From Nocardioides sp. (GTDB lineage: Bacteria; Actinomycetota; Actinomycetes; Propionibacteriales; Nocardioidaceae): DNA of 62,407 nucleotides. The translations under genes and the position numbers were made by a program. Positions within the stretch are counted from its first letter, which is position 1. Every line of letters begins with the position of its first letter. The notes beneath the pieces were generated by a model. That model did not search any database. It was not told the DNA's origin and saw only the letters and a list, made by a program, of their open reading frames with translations. Of the stretch, positions 17,061-26,949 are shown in pieces. The stretch is taken from contig NZ_JAPYPS010000021.1 of assembly GCF_029937575.1 (NCBI RefSeq), positions 1-62,407 on the forward strand, in the 5' to 3' direction.

Positions 17061-17609
17061 CTACAGATAAGTCTGGCGAGCGTAGACCGCGTGCGCGCCG
17101 GCGACGCGGTCCAGGAACAACAGCCCGGCACAGTGGTCGATCTCGTGCTGGAGCGCCCGGGCCTCGAACGCCTCGGCTCGCACCTCGACCTCATCACCGC
17201 TCCCCGGAAGCCGACCCCGGACCAGGATCCGTGAGGCGCGCTTCACGTCGCCGGTCAGGTCGGGCACGCTCATGCAGCCTTCCCGGGCCTTCTCGTTGCG
17301 CGAGGACTCGATGACCTGGGCATTGCACAGCACGAAGGTGCCGTGGTGCTCGCGGGTCTTGGGGTGCGCGGAGACGTCGACGCAGAAGACCTGCGCGGAC
17401 ACACCCACCTGCGGAGCCGCCAGGCCCACGCAGCCGGGACTGACCCGCATCGTGGCGACCAGGTCGGCAGCCAGCCGCACCACGTCGGGGGCCGTCGGGT
17501 CCACCTCCGCGCCGGGCCCGGACAGGACGTCGGCCGGTGCTCGCACCACCTCCAGGACGCGGCCCTGCTGACCGAGCTCGAGCTCGGTCCAGTCACGCAG
17601 TCGGCTCAC
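17061..17609 (-). CDS. def: Peptide deformylase
   Basis: The enzyme removes the formyl group from the initiator methionine of nascent proteins. All three motifs are visible in the 182-residue protein: GLAAPQVG (62-69), EGCMS with metal-binding Cys112, and QHEIDH with His155, catalytic Glu156 and His159. The second motif has Met where Leu is usual. The N-terminus is slightly extended compared with E. coli. Its GTG start overlaps the stop of the ACT-domain gene by 4 bp (GTGA), so the two are translationally coupled. Confidence 0.94.
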   Translation of the reverse strand: MSRLRDWTELELGQQGRVLEVVRAPADVLSGPGAEVDPTAPDVVRLAADLVATMRVSPGCVGLAAPQVGVSAQVFCVDVSAHPKTREHHGTFVLCNAQVIESSRNEKAREGCMSVPDLTGDVKRASRILVRGRLPGSGDEVEVRAEAFEARALQHEIDHCAGLLFLDRVAGAHAVYARQTYL

Positions 17610-18130
17610 AGGTCGTCGGCCTCGGCCGCCCGCAGGCTCGCCCCGACCCCGAGCTCACGGGCGACCCGCTGGATCGCCGCGTCGAGCGTCGCGGGATCGA
17701 CGCCGGCAGGCAGGACGATCTCGGCGATGACGACGTAGAGCTCGCCCGAGAGCCGAGTGGTGAGGTCGGTGATGTTGCCATCGATGCGAGCCACCTCTCC
17801 GACGATCGAGGACACGATGCCGGGACGGTCACCGCCGTGCACCGACAGGATCCACGGCGTCCCCCCGGACGCCCTGCTGTCGTCGGCGGTCACCGCGCGG
17901 ACGGTGACCGAGAGGGTGCCGTCGCTGGTCAGGGGCGCCAGGGCGTCCTCGATGGCGGCGCCCGAGGCCACTCCGGAGCCGAGGAGCATCATCGCGAAGT
18001 GACCCCGCAGCAGGGTCATCGTGGAGTCCTCGAGGTTCAGGCCCAGGACCGCGAGCCGACTCGTGGTCTCCGCGATGATGCCGGGCCGGTCGTGCCCGAG
18101 GACGGTGATGGCGTGCAGCTGTTCGGTCAC
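17606..18130 (-). CDS. Tandem ACT-domain protein (GcvR-like)
   Basis: The 174-residue protein consists of two ACT domains: HAITVLGHDRPGIIAETTSRL at the start and LSVHGGDRPGIVSSIVGEVA around residue 95. Each has the GxDRPG turn that binds a small ligand, usually an amino acid. This layout is that of glycine-cleavage repressor-like regulators (GcvR) and the ACT proteins common in actinobacteria; no DNA-binding domain is present. Two adjacent GTG codons (18133, 18130) can start it. It is upstream of def with a 4-bp overlap. Confidence 0.88.
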   Translation of the reverse strand: MTEQLHAITVLGHDRPGIIAETTSRLAVLGLNLEDSTMTLLRGHFAMMLLGSGVASGAAIEDALAPLTSDGTLSVTVRAVTADDSRASGGTPWILSVHGGDRPGIVSSIVGEVARIDGNITDLTTRLSGELYVVIAEIVLPAGVDPATLDAAIQRVARELGVGASLRAAEADDL

Positions 18131-18189
18131 CACAGCATTGTCGCAGTGCGGGCCCGACGGCGCGGACGGGCGCCACCACTCGGCGAGCG

Positions 18190-19122
18190 TCACGCCTCGT
18201 CGAAGAGGGACGCAGCGATGCCGTCGAGGATGTCGCACTCGGAGACGAGCAGCGACGAGGCCTCGCTGCGCGCGAGCACCCCGGACAGGATCAGCGCGCC
18301 CGCCCCGATCACGTCCGCGCGTCCCGGGTGCATCCACGGGAGCCCACGGCGCTCGGCCACCGTCATCGCCACCAACCGCCTGGCGTGCTCGCGGACCTCG
18401 GCGGCGACGAGCACCTGACGGTCGATCGCCTCCCGGTCGTACGACGCCAGCCCGAGCACACCCGCGGCGACCGTGGTGATCGTGCCCGCGACACCGATCA
18501 CCGTGGAGGCTCCGGCGAGGTCGAAGGGACAGTCGTCGAGGGCCTGCTCGATGTCGGCCACCGCAGCCTCGATCTCGTTGCGACCCGGGGGATCGAGCCG
18601 CAGGTGGCGTTCGTGCAGTCGCACCGAGCCGATGTCCATCGAGTAGGCCGCCCTGGGGATCGACCGACCGGCCGTCCCCACGATCACCTCCGTCGAGCCG
18701 CCGCCGATGTCAACGACCAGGACGTCCCCCTCGGGCGCCCGGTCGGGATCGATCCCGAGGTGCTCGACGGCTCCGGCGAAGGCCAGCGCGGCCTCCTCCT
18801 CGCCGGCGAGGACCTCCGGACGCACACCGAGCCGCGTGGCGACACCAGCGGCGAACTCCTCGGCGTTGTCGGCGTCCCTGGTGGCCGAGGTCGCGCAGAA
18901 GCGAATCCGATCGACCCCGTACCGGCGCACCAGGACGGCGTACTCGTCGATCGCGGCGAACGTGCGCTGCAGCGCGGCGGGCGAGAGACGACCCGTCGAG
19001 TCCACGCCCTCGCCGAGGCGCACCATCCGCGCCTCGCGGGCCAGGGCCTCGCCGGAGGGCCCGGTGACGAGGAGCTTGATGGTGTTGGTGCCGCAGTCGA
19101 TGGCGGCCGTCGGGGTGCTCAC
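18190..19122 (-). CDS. ppx: Ppx/GppA-family exopolyphosphatase-like phosphatase
   Basis: The 310-residue protein has the ASKHA-fold signatures of the family: AAIDCGTNTIKLLV at the N-terminus, VVDIGGGSTEV near residue 140 and GVAGTITTVAAG near 215. It lacks the C-terminal HD and further domains of E. coli Ppx, as do the short actinobacterial forms. The start at GTG 19122 makes a GTGA overlap with the DUF501 gene. It ends the eno-divIC-DUF501-ppx operon seen in M. tuberculosis (Rv1023-Rv1026). Activity could be on polyphosphate or (p)ppGpp. Confidence 0.9.
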   Translation of the reverse strand: MSTPTAAIDCGTNTIKLLVTGPSGEALAREARMVRLGEGVDSTGRLSPAALQRTFAAIDEYAVLVRRYGVDRIRFCATSATRDADNAEEFAAGVATRLGVRPEVLAGEEEAALAFAGAVEHLGIDPDRAPEGDVLVVDIGGGSTEVIVGTAGRSIPRAAYSMDIGSVRLHERHLRLDPPGRNEIEAAVADIEQALDDCPFDLAGASTVIGVAGTITTVAAGVLGLASYDREAIDRQVLVAAEVREHARRLVAMTVAERRGLPWMHPGRADVIGAGALILSGVLARSEASSLLVSECDILDGIAASLFDEA

Positions 19123-19622
19123 TCCTCGGCGCTCACGCACGGGCCCGAGGCCCACCACTCCCCCAGCAGGTCGAGCACCTCGTCGCCGAGAGGGTTGACC
19201 CCTGGGCCTGCAGCCAGGGCATGGCCGGCCAGGACGTGCAGGCACTTGACCCGGTCGGGCATGCCGCCCGCGGTGACCCCGTCGATCTCCGGTACGTCGC
19301 CGAGCGTGCGGCGGAAGGCCAGGTAGGACTCGTGCGCGGCCTGATAGCCGGCCGCCAGGTCCGGCTCCTCGCCGAGGCGCGCCTGCATCTCCTTCATCAG
19401 GCCCGAGCCCTCGAGGGTGCCGATGAGGGAGGCCGCACGCGGGCACGTGAGGTAGAACGTCGTCGGGAACGGCGTCCCGTCGGGCAGCCGGGGCTCGGTC
19501 GTCACCACGTCGGGGTTGCCGCAGGGGCACCGGTGCCCGACGCCAGCGATCGCCCGCGGGGGGCGGCCGAGCTGGGCCCGGATGGTGCCCTCGTCGTGTG
19601 GCTCGAGCGGCGTGCAGCTCAC
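19119..19622 (-). CDS. DUF501 protein
   Basis: The 167-residue protein belongs to DUF501, a family of actinobacteria and a few other groups. It has a conserved CPCGNPDVVTTEPRLPDGTPFPT segment split by short turns, TCPRAAS, and near the end GGMPDRVKCLHVLAGHALA. Cysteines and a histidine are spaced in a way that could bind metal (Cys32, Cys34, then Cys60 region and Cys127/His129), but this is inference. GTG start; both ends overlap neighbours by 4 bp, so it is tightly coupled with the divIC-like gene and ppx. Confidence 0.9.
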   Translation of the reverse strand: MSCTPLEPHDEGTIRAQLGRPPRAIAGVGHRCPCGNPDVVTTEPRLPDGTPFPTTFYLTCPRAASLIGTLEGSGLMKEMQARLGEEPDLAAGYQAAHESYLAFRRTLGDVPEIDGVTAGGMPDRVKCLHVLAGHALAAGPGVNPLGDEVLDLLGEWWASGPCVSAEE

Positions 19623-20275
19623 TCCTGTGACTCCTCGGACTCCTGGGGGGCACCCTCGGGGTCCTGGATCCGGGTCAGGGGCGGGGGGTCGGCGCGGCGC
19701 TGGGGGTCACCGGCGACCAGGACCGTCTCCCAGGCGTCGTCCCAGAACGCCCGCGGCTCGCTCGGCGCGATCGTGTCGGGGTCGGTGAGCTCGCTCTCCG
19801 GCTGCAGCGGCGAACCGTCGCGCAGGGCGACGAACGGCGTCTCGCCCGGACGCACGTAGCCGAGCCGCTCGCGTGCCTCCGTCTCGACGTACTCCGGATC
19901 GTCCCACCGCGACCGCTCCTGCTCGAGGTCGGCGATCTGTGCCTCCCGCTCGCTGATCGTGGTCTGCAGGCTCTCGATCTGGCCGCGCTGCTGGAGGTAG
20001 GCGCGCAACGACGAGGCGTAGGAGACCGCGAGCACCGCGAGCACCAGCACCAGGATCGCGGCGCGACCGGTCAGGCGCGGCTTGGGAGCGGGAGCCGCCA
20101 CGCGGGCCGGCTGCACCGGCCGCGTCCGACCGCTGGACGACGGCCTCGCGGCCCGGCTCGTCCGCGGTCCGGGCGCCCGACCCGGACCGCTGCTGCCCGA
20201 GCGGGCACGCGTCGACGCCGAGCGACGCTGGTCGGTTCGCGCGGGCCTGTCGGGCTTGCGGGGCGGAGCTGGCAC
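19619..20275 (-). CDS. FtsB/DivIC-family septum formation initiator
   Basis: The 218-residue protein has a 70-residue basic, Pro/Arg-rich cytoplasmic N-terminus, one membrane helix (about 72-92), a coiled coil (about 92-125) and an extracytoplasmic tail containing the family motif ETEARERLGYVRPGE. It would join FtsL and FtsQ in the division complex. The acidic, Pro-rich C-terminal tail is an actinobacterial feature. GTG start at 20275, 30 bp after the eno stop. Confidence 0.9.
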   Translation of the reverse strand: MPAPPRKPDRPARTDQRRSASTRARSGSSGPGRAPGPRTSRAARPSSSGRTRPVQPARVAAPAPKPRLTGRAAILVLVLAVLAVSYASSLRAYLQQRGQIESLQTTISEREAQIADLEQERSRWDDPEYVETEARERLGYVRPGETPFVALRDGSPLQPESELTDPDTIAPSEPRAFWDDAWETVLVAGDPQRRADPPPLTRIQDPEGAPQESEESQE

Positions 20276-20305
20276 GGGGTCATCCTCCCCCGAGCACGGC
20301 TCCGA

Positions 20306-21760
<1,455 letters not shown>

Positions 21761-21870
21761 CGCCACCCCGTCGCCGCGCAGACCATCCCTGCCGCCGCAA
21801 GTGTCGACGGGTCCTACCGCCGGTCCGGCGGTGCTCTCCCGTCTCGGGACCACCCGAAAGGCACGTCTTC

Positions 21871-24534
21871 ATGCCCCTCCGCCGTGGCCTGGCAGCCGCC
21901 GCTGTGTGCGCCCTGCCCCTGTCCCTGTCGCTGTCCCTGCTCGCGACGCTCCCGTCGTCGGGAGCCCCCGCCCCGGAGCAACGGGCGGCCGAGCCGAGCT
22001 CGTGGTTCGAGCGGGTCGCGACCTATCCCGTCTACCTCAACGTCCCCGCGGGCGTCGACCCGGCCGAGCCGACCGTCGCGGAGATCTCCACGATCACCGA
22101 GGACGGCCAGACGGTGATCTACACCGATGCCCTGGGCAAGCGGATCGGGTTCCTCGACATCAGTGACCCGACCGCTCCCGTGGGGGCCGGCACGCTCGAC
22201 CTGGCGGAGATCGGCAACGCCGACGACCAGCCGACCTCGGTCGCCGCGGTCGGCGACCACGTGCTGGTCGTGATCGACGAGTCGGGGGGCGACTTCGTCA
22301 ACCCCGCCGGCCGCGTCGACGTCGTGCGTCTCTCTGACCGCACCGTGATCAACTCCATCGACCTCGGCGGCCAGCCCGACTCCATCGCGATCAGCCCGGA
22401 CGGCACGTTCGCCGCGATCGCGATGGAGAACCAGCGCGACGAGGAGCTCACCCCGCCCGGAGCCGAGGAGGGCGAGCTCCCGCAGCTGCCCGCCGGGTCG
22501 GTGCAGGTGCTCGACCTGACGCCGTCCGACGCAACGACGTGGACCGCCACCGAGGTGCCGCTGGTCCTCCCGAACGGCGACCCGCTGCCGATCATCGCCG
22601 CAGCAGACCTCTACGCGCCCGAGGACCCGGAGCCGGAGTACGTCGACATCAACGACGACAACACGCTCGCGCTGTCCCTGCAGGAGAACAACGGGCTCAT
22701 CATCATCGACCTGGCCACCCTGACGGTGACCAACGCCTTCTCTGCCGGCAACGCCAAGGTCTCCGGGGTCGACACCACCGACGACGGGATCTTCAACGCC
22801 AACCAGGCGATCGACGTCCCGCGGGAGCCGGACTCCATCGCCTGGGTCGGCGACGGCCTCGTCGCCACCGCCAACGAAGGCGACCTGTTCGGCGGCAGCC
22901 GCGGCTGGTCGGTCTTCGACGCCGAGACCGGCGCGGTCCTGTGGGACGCCGGCAACACGTTCGAGCACCTCGCCGTGCAGCACGGCCTCTTCAACGACGG
23001 CCGTGCCGACAACAAGGGCGCCGAGCCCGAGGGCATGGCCTTCGACGTCGTCGACGGCGTCCCCACCGTCTTCGTGGGCTCCGAGCGGAGCAACTTCGTG
23101 GCCGTCTACGACATGACGGAGCCGACGCGCCCGCAGTTCCAGCAGCTGCTGCCCACCACCAACGGGCCCGAGGGTCTGCTGCCCGTGCCCGACCGCGACC
23201 TGCTCGTGGTCTCCTCCGAGGAGGACGAGGCCTCGGCAGGAGTGCGCGCCACCGTCGGGATCTACCAGCTCGGCGACACCCCGGCAGCCTTCCCGCAGGT
23301 CATCTCCCGCACGCCGGTCGGCGCGACCGGTCCGATCGGCTGGGGTGCACTCGGCGCCCTGTCCGGTGCTCCTGACGACGCCTCGATGATGTACGCCGCC
23401 AGCGACTCGGCGTACGCCACCGGCCGGATCTACTCGGTCGACGTGAGCCGTGCCCCGGCCGTGATCACCCACGCGCTCGACATCCGCGACGAGGACGGTC
23501 AGCGACCCGCGATCGACATCGAGGGCCTGGCCGCGCGCGCCGAGGGCGGCTTCTGGCTGGCGCTCGAGGGCACCGACGGTCCGAGCAACGCCCTGGTCCG
23601 CACCGACGAGGACGGAGTCATCCAGCAGCGCGTCGCGCTCCCGACCGAGGTCACCGACCACGTCCGCAACTGGGGCCTGGAGGGTGTCGCGGTCAGCGGG
23701 ACCGGTGCTGACGAGCAGCTGTACGTCGTCATCCAGCGCACCTTGTGGGAGGACCCCGGCGCCGCTGCGGCCGACCTGGTGCCGCTCGAGGGCAACGTCG
23801 CTCGCATCGGTCGCTACGACGTCGGGTCGCAGGAGTGGACGTGGTTCACCTACCCGCTGGAGGAGACCTCCGCAGCCGGTGACTGGATCGGGCTCTCCGA
23901 GATCTCGGTCGTCGACGCCGACTCGGTGGCCGTCATCGAGCGCGACAAGCTCAACGGACCGCGGGCCGCGCTCAAGCGGGTCTACACCGTGGACCTGCCC
24001 GCGGGCTCGCCCTCGGCACCGACCCCGGTCACCAAGACGCTGGCCGTCGACCTGCTGGCGCAGATGCAGGCCCGCAACGGCTGGACGCAGGAGAAGCTCG
24101 AGGGCCTCGGCATCAGCAGCGACGGCCGCGTCTTCGCCGTCACCGACAACGACGGTCTGGACGACGCGACGGGCGAGACCCAGCTCTTCCGGCTCGGTGC
24201 CGTCAAGCGGGTCTTCGACGACGCCGTCGCGACCACGACCCGGCTCAACGTCAAGAAGTCGAAGGTCAAGGTCGGCCAGAAGGTGCGCTTCACCGCCCGC
24301 GTCGCGCCGAGCTTCGCCGACGGCACCGTGCGACTCAAGGACCGCAAGAAGGTCGTGCGCACCCTGAGCCTGGTCGACGGCCGCGTCTCCGGCAAGCTCG
24401 AGCTCGCGAAGGGCAAGCACCGGCTGAAGGCGATCTACCTCGGCGCCCAGGACGCCGCGGGATCGCGCTCCGAGACGGTCACGGTGAAGGTGACGAGGAA
24501 GGGCAAGAAGAAGGGCTCGACGAACAAGCGCTGA
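21871..24534 (+). CDS. Secreted phytase-like esterase (esterase-like activity of phytase family) with Ig-like C-terminus
   Basis: The 887-residue protein starts with a Sec signal (about 1-32). The first half is a beta-propeller-like region with repeated strands (QPDSIAISPDGTFAAIAMEN, YVDINDDNTLALSLQENNG), as in choice-of-anchor-I/alkaline-phosphatase-like proteins. A phytase-like domain follows (about 480-790), with DIEGLAARAEGGFWLALEG and NWGLEGVAVSGTG. The last 95 residues form a Lys-rich bacterial Ig-like domain, without LPXTG or membrane anchor. The PHO-box-like repeat upstream suggests phosphate release from organic esters. The open frame continues upstream to 21748, but the signal peptide fixes the ATG at 21871. 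Confidence 0.85.
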   Translation: MPLRRGLAAAAVCALPLSLSLSLLATLPSSGAPAPEQRAAEPSSWFERVATYPVYLNVPAGVDPAEPTVAEISTITEDGQTVIYTDALGKRIGFLDISDPTAPVGAGTLDLAEIGNADDQPTSVAAVGDHVLVVIDESGGDFVNPAGRVDVVRLSDRTVINSIDLGGQPDSIAISPDGTFAAIAMENQRDEELTPPGAEEGELPQLPAGSVQVLDLTPSDATTWTATEVPLVLPNGDPLPIIAAADLYAPEDPEPEYVDINDDNTLALSLQENNGLIIIDLATLTVTNAFSAGNAKVSGVDTTDDGIFNANQAIDVPREPDSIAWVGDGLVATANEGDLFGGSRGWSVFDAETGAVLWDAGNTFEHLAVQHGLFNDGRADNKGAEPEGMAFDVVDGVPTVFVGSERSNFVAVYDMTEPTRPQFQQLLPTTNGPEGLLPVPDRDLLVVSSEEDEASAGVRATVGIYQLGDTPAAFPQVISRTPVGATGPIGWGALGALSGAPDDASMMYAASDSAYATGRIYSVDVSRAPAVITHALDIRDEDGQRPAIDIEGLAARAEGGFWLALEGTDGPSNALVRTDEDGVIQQRVALPTEVTDHVRNWGLEGVAVSGTGADEQLYVVIQRTLWEDPGAAAADLVPLEGNVARIGRYDVGSQEWTWFTYPLEETSAAGDWIGLSEISVVDADSVAVIERDKLNGPRAALKRVYTVDLPAGSPSAPTPVTKTLAVDLLAQMQARNGWTQEKLEGLGISSDGRVFAVTDNDGLDDATGETQLFRLGAVKRVFDDAVATTTRLNVKKSKVKVGQKVRFTARVAPSFADGTVRLKDRKKVVRTLSLVDGRVSGKLELAKGKHRLKAIYLGAQDAAGSRSETVTVKVTRKGKKKGSTNKR

Positions 24535-24580
24535 TGTCTTGCACCCGGTGCCGGGGCGTTCGCGTCATGCTGGTCGTCCC

Positions 24581-25846
24581 ATGAACCAGCTGGCGCGGCG
24601 CCTCGGCACCGGCGACGCGGTCGTCGTCGGCCTGTCGGCGATGATCGGCGCCGGTGTGTTCTCGGTGTTCGCGCCCGCCGCCGCGGCGGCGGGCGGCGGC
24701 CTGCTCATCGGGCTCGCCATCGCCGCCCTGGTGGCGTTCTGCAACGCGGTCGCCTCCACCCAGCTGGCCGGCACCTACCCGTCCTCCGGTGGCACCTACC
24801 TCTACGGCCGCGAGGTGCTGGGACCCTGGTGGGGCTTCGTCGCGGGCTGGGGCTTCGTGGTGGGCAAGACCGCCTCGTGCGCCGCGATGGCGCTCACCTT
24901 CGCGGCCTACGCCGTGCCGGAGCCCGCCTGGGCGGGCCGAGCCGTCGCCGTGGCCGCCGTCGTGTCGCTGACGGTGCTCAACCTGCGCGGTATCACCCGA
25001 ACCGCGATCGTCGCGCGCCTGCTGCTCGTCCTGACGCTCAGCACCCTCGTCGTGGCGGTGGTCGCCACCGCGACGGGAGCGACCGACGGAGGGACCCGTC
25101 AGGCCTTCGCCTTCGACGGCGGCGTTCTCGGGGTGCTGCAGGCCGCCGGACTCCTCTTCTTCGCCTTCGCCGGCTACGCACGGATCGCCACGCTCGCCGA
25201 GGAAGTCCGCAGCCCGGCGACCCTGGGCCGCGCCGTCCTGGTCGCTCTGGGCGTCACCGTCGTGCTGTACGCCGTGGTGGCGGTCGTGCTGCTGCGGACG
25301 CTCGGCTCGGACCTGGCCGAGACGAGCACCCCCCTGAGCACGGCCGCCGCCGCAGCGGGGGCGGCCTGGGCCGAGCCCGTCCTCCGCCTCGGGGCCGTGG
25401 CGGCCTCCTTGGGAGCCCTCCTGGCCCTGCTGGCGGGCGTCGGGCGCACCACCCTCGCCATGGCCCGCGAGCGCGACCTGCCCGGATGGCTGGCGTCCGT
25501 CGATCCCCGACACCAGGTGCCCGACCACGCCCAGGTCGTGGTGGGATCGGCGATCGTCCTGCTGGTGCTGGCCGCTGACCTGAGGGATGCGATCGGCTTC
25601 TCCTCGTTCGGGGTGCTGGTCTACTACGCCGTCGCCAACGCATCGGCCTACGCCCAGCCGTCCGAGCAACGCCGCTGGCCGCGCGCGCTCAACGTGCTCG
25701 GACTCGTCGGCTGCCTCGGGCTCGCCGCCACGCTGCCGGGCGCTTCGGTGATCGGCGGCGTCCTCGTGCTCGCGGTAGGCCTGGCCGGCCGTGCGCTGGC
25801 GCTCAGGCGTCGCGCTGGCGCCGCTGGGCCTTCTCGTCCCGCTTGA
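24581..25846 (+). CDS. APC-superfamily amino acid/polyamine permease
   Basis: The 421-residue protein has about twelve membrane helices and the APC N-terminal signature GDAVVVGLSAMIGAGVFSVF, then TYPSSGGTYLYGREVLGP. The cytoplasmic loop ARERDLPGWLASVDPRHQVP before helix 9 is also typical. The substrate cannot be read. The start is ATG 24581, because upstream residues lack membrane character. The 3' end overlaps the convergent mazG gene by 44 bp. Confidence 0.9.
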   Translation: MNQLARRLGTGDAVVVGLSAMIGAGVFSVFAPAAAAAGGGLLIGLAIAALVAFCNAVASTQLAGTYPSSGGTYLYGREVLGPWWGFVAGWGFVVGKTASCAAMALTFAAYAVPEPAWAGRAVAVAAVVSLTVLNLRGITRTAIVARLLLVLTLSTLVVAVVATATGATDGGTRQAFAFDGGVLGVLQAAGLLFFAFAGYARIATLAEEVRSPATLGRAVLVALGVTVVLYAVVAVVLLRTLGSDLAETSTPLSTAAAAAGAAWAEPVLRLGAVAASLGALLALLAGVGRTTLAMARERDLPGWLASVDPRHQVPDHAQVVVGSAIVLLVLAADLRDAIGFSSFGVLVYYAVANASAYAQPSEQRRWPRALNVLGLVGCLGLAATLPGASVIGGVLVLAVGLAGRALALRRRAGAAGPSRPA

Positions 25847-26213
25847 CCTGCTGCCAGATCTCGTTGACCTCGGTGGCGCTCAGTGGCGGCGAGTCGGCGT
25901 CGCGGCCCAGGGACGCGGGGTCGAAGACGTGCGGGTTGCGCCGACGCAGCTTGGCGGTGATCCCCGCCGCCACATCGTCCATCGTGAACTCGCCGAGCTC
26001 CTCGGCGATCGCGGCGTGGAAGACGACCTGGAGCAGCACGTCGCCGAGCTCCTCACACACGTGGGCGGGGTCGCCGGCATCGATCGCCTCGACGAGCTCC
26101 TCGGTCTCCTCGCGGAGGTAGGGCACCAACGAGGTGGGCGTCTGCTCGGCCTTCCAGGCGCACTCCGTACGCAGGCGACGCATCACGTCGACCAGCTCCT
26201 GGAACGCCGTCAC
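25803..26213 (-). CDS. mazG: MazG-family nucleotide pyrophosphohydrolase (short form)
   Basis: The 136-residue protein is a single MazG domain: CAWKAEQTPTSLVPYLREE, the metal-binding EETEELVEAI and EELGDVLLQ pairs, and the terminal KLRRRNPHVF. Tandem-domain MazG of E. coli is about twice as long. It would hydrolyse non-canonical or surplus NTPs to NMP and pyrophosphate. GTG 26213 is chosen, 4 bp after the lipoprotein stop. Longer upstream reading lacks homology. It is the third gene of the mfd operon. Confidence 0.88.
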   Translation of the reverse strand: MTAFQELVDVMRRLRTECAWKAEQTPTSLVPYLREETEELVEAIDAGDPAHVCEELGDVLLQVVFHAAIAEELGEFTMDDVAAGITAKLRRRNPHVFDPASLGRDADSPPLSATEVNEIWQQVKRDEKAQRRQRDA

Positions 26214-26217
26214 GAGG

Positions 26218-26949
26218 TCACCCCTGGTCGGAGGCTCCGCAGAGCTGGCTCGCCGGCAGGGTGGCCGCCGCCGTGGCGACCTGGTCCTCGGTGGCCGTGA
26301 GCGGATCGAGCTGACCGAGGGTGGCCTCGTCGCTGACGGCCACGCTCGTGCCGTCGAGCTCGGCGACAACCTGGCCGTTGTCGACCGTGAGCCGGAAGAC
26401 CGGGTTGATCGCGACGTCGTTGTCGTCGAGCCAGGCGCTGATCACCGAGCGTCCCCGGTCGACGAGGACGGCCGGGTCGGGCGGTACGTCGCCCTCGGCT
26501 GCGAAGGCCGCCTCGCCCAGGGACGTTGCCGCGGCCTCGATGTAGCTGGTCGCCTCACCGAGGAGCACGAACGCGTCGCGCTGCTCCTCGGGCACCGCCG
26601 CGTTGGCCTCGTCGAGGCCGCCGACGGCCGCGTCGTAGGAGTCGGCCAGAGCCACACCGTCGTCGTCGAGAGCCTGACCTGCCGCCGCACGCTGGATCAG
26701 CACGCTCACGAACTGCTGGCGAGCAAGCGAGCGCGGGAAACCCGGCTGGTCCTGGTCGGAGAAGAACGTGCAGGCGTCGTCGATCGCAGCGTCGATCGTG
26801 TCGAGCGCGACCTCGGTGTCACCGACCTGGGCAGCCACACCGGGGCGGAGCTGCTCGTCGCTGACGCTGCAGGCGGACAGCCCGCCGGTGAGCAGGAGGC
26901 TCAGGACGCCGGCGACCGCAAGGGACCCCGGCCTGGGACGGTTGCTCAC
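26218..26949 (-). CDS. SurA-N-like lipoprotein
   Basis: The 243-residue protein has a lipoprotein signal with lipobox LSAC (about residue 27) and continues with AAQVGDTEVALDTIDAAIDD, the start typical of SurA/PrsA-like N-terminal chaperone domains. The rest is helical and acidic, with no PPIase domain. It probably assists folding or turnover of exported proteins, but this is inferred from the N-terminal pattern only. GTG 26949 overlaps the mfd stop (GTGA), tying it to mfd and mazG. Confidence 0.75.
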   Translation of the reverse strand: MSNRPRPGSLAVAGVLSLLLTGGLSACSVSDEQLRPGVAAQVGDTEVALDTIDAAIDDACTFFSDQDQPGFPRSLARQQFVSVLIQRAAAGQALDDDGVALADSYDAAVGGLDEANAAVPEEQRDAFVLLGEATSYIEAAATSLGEAAFAAEGDVPPDPAVLVDRGRSVISAWLDDNDVAINPVFRLTVDNGQVVAELDGTSVAVSDEATLGQLDPLTATEDQVATAAATLPASQLCGASDQG

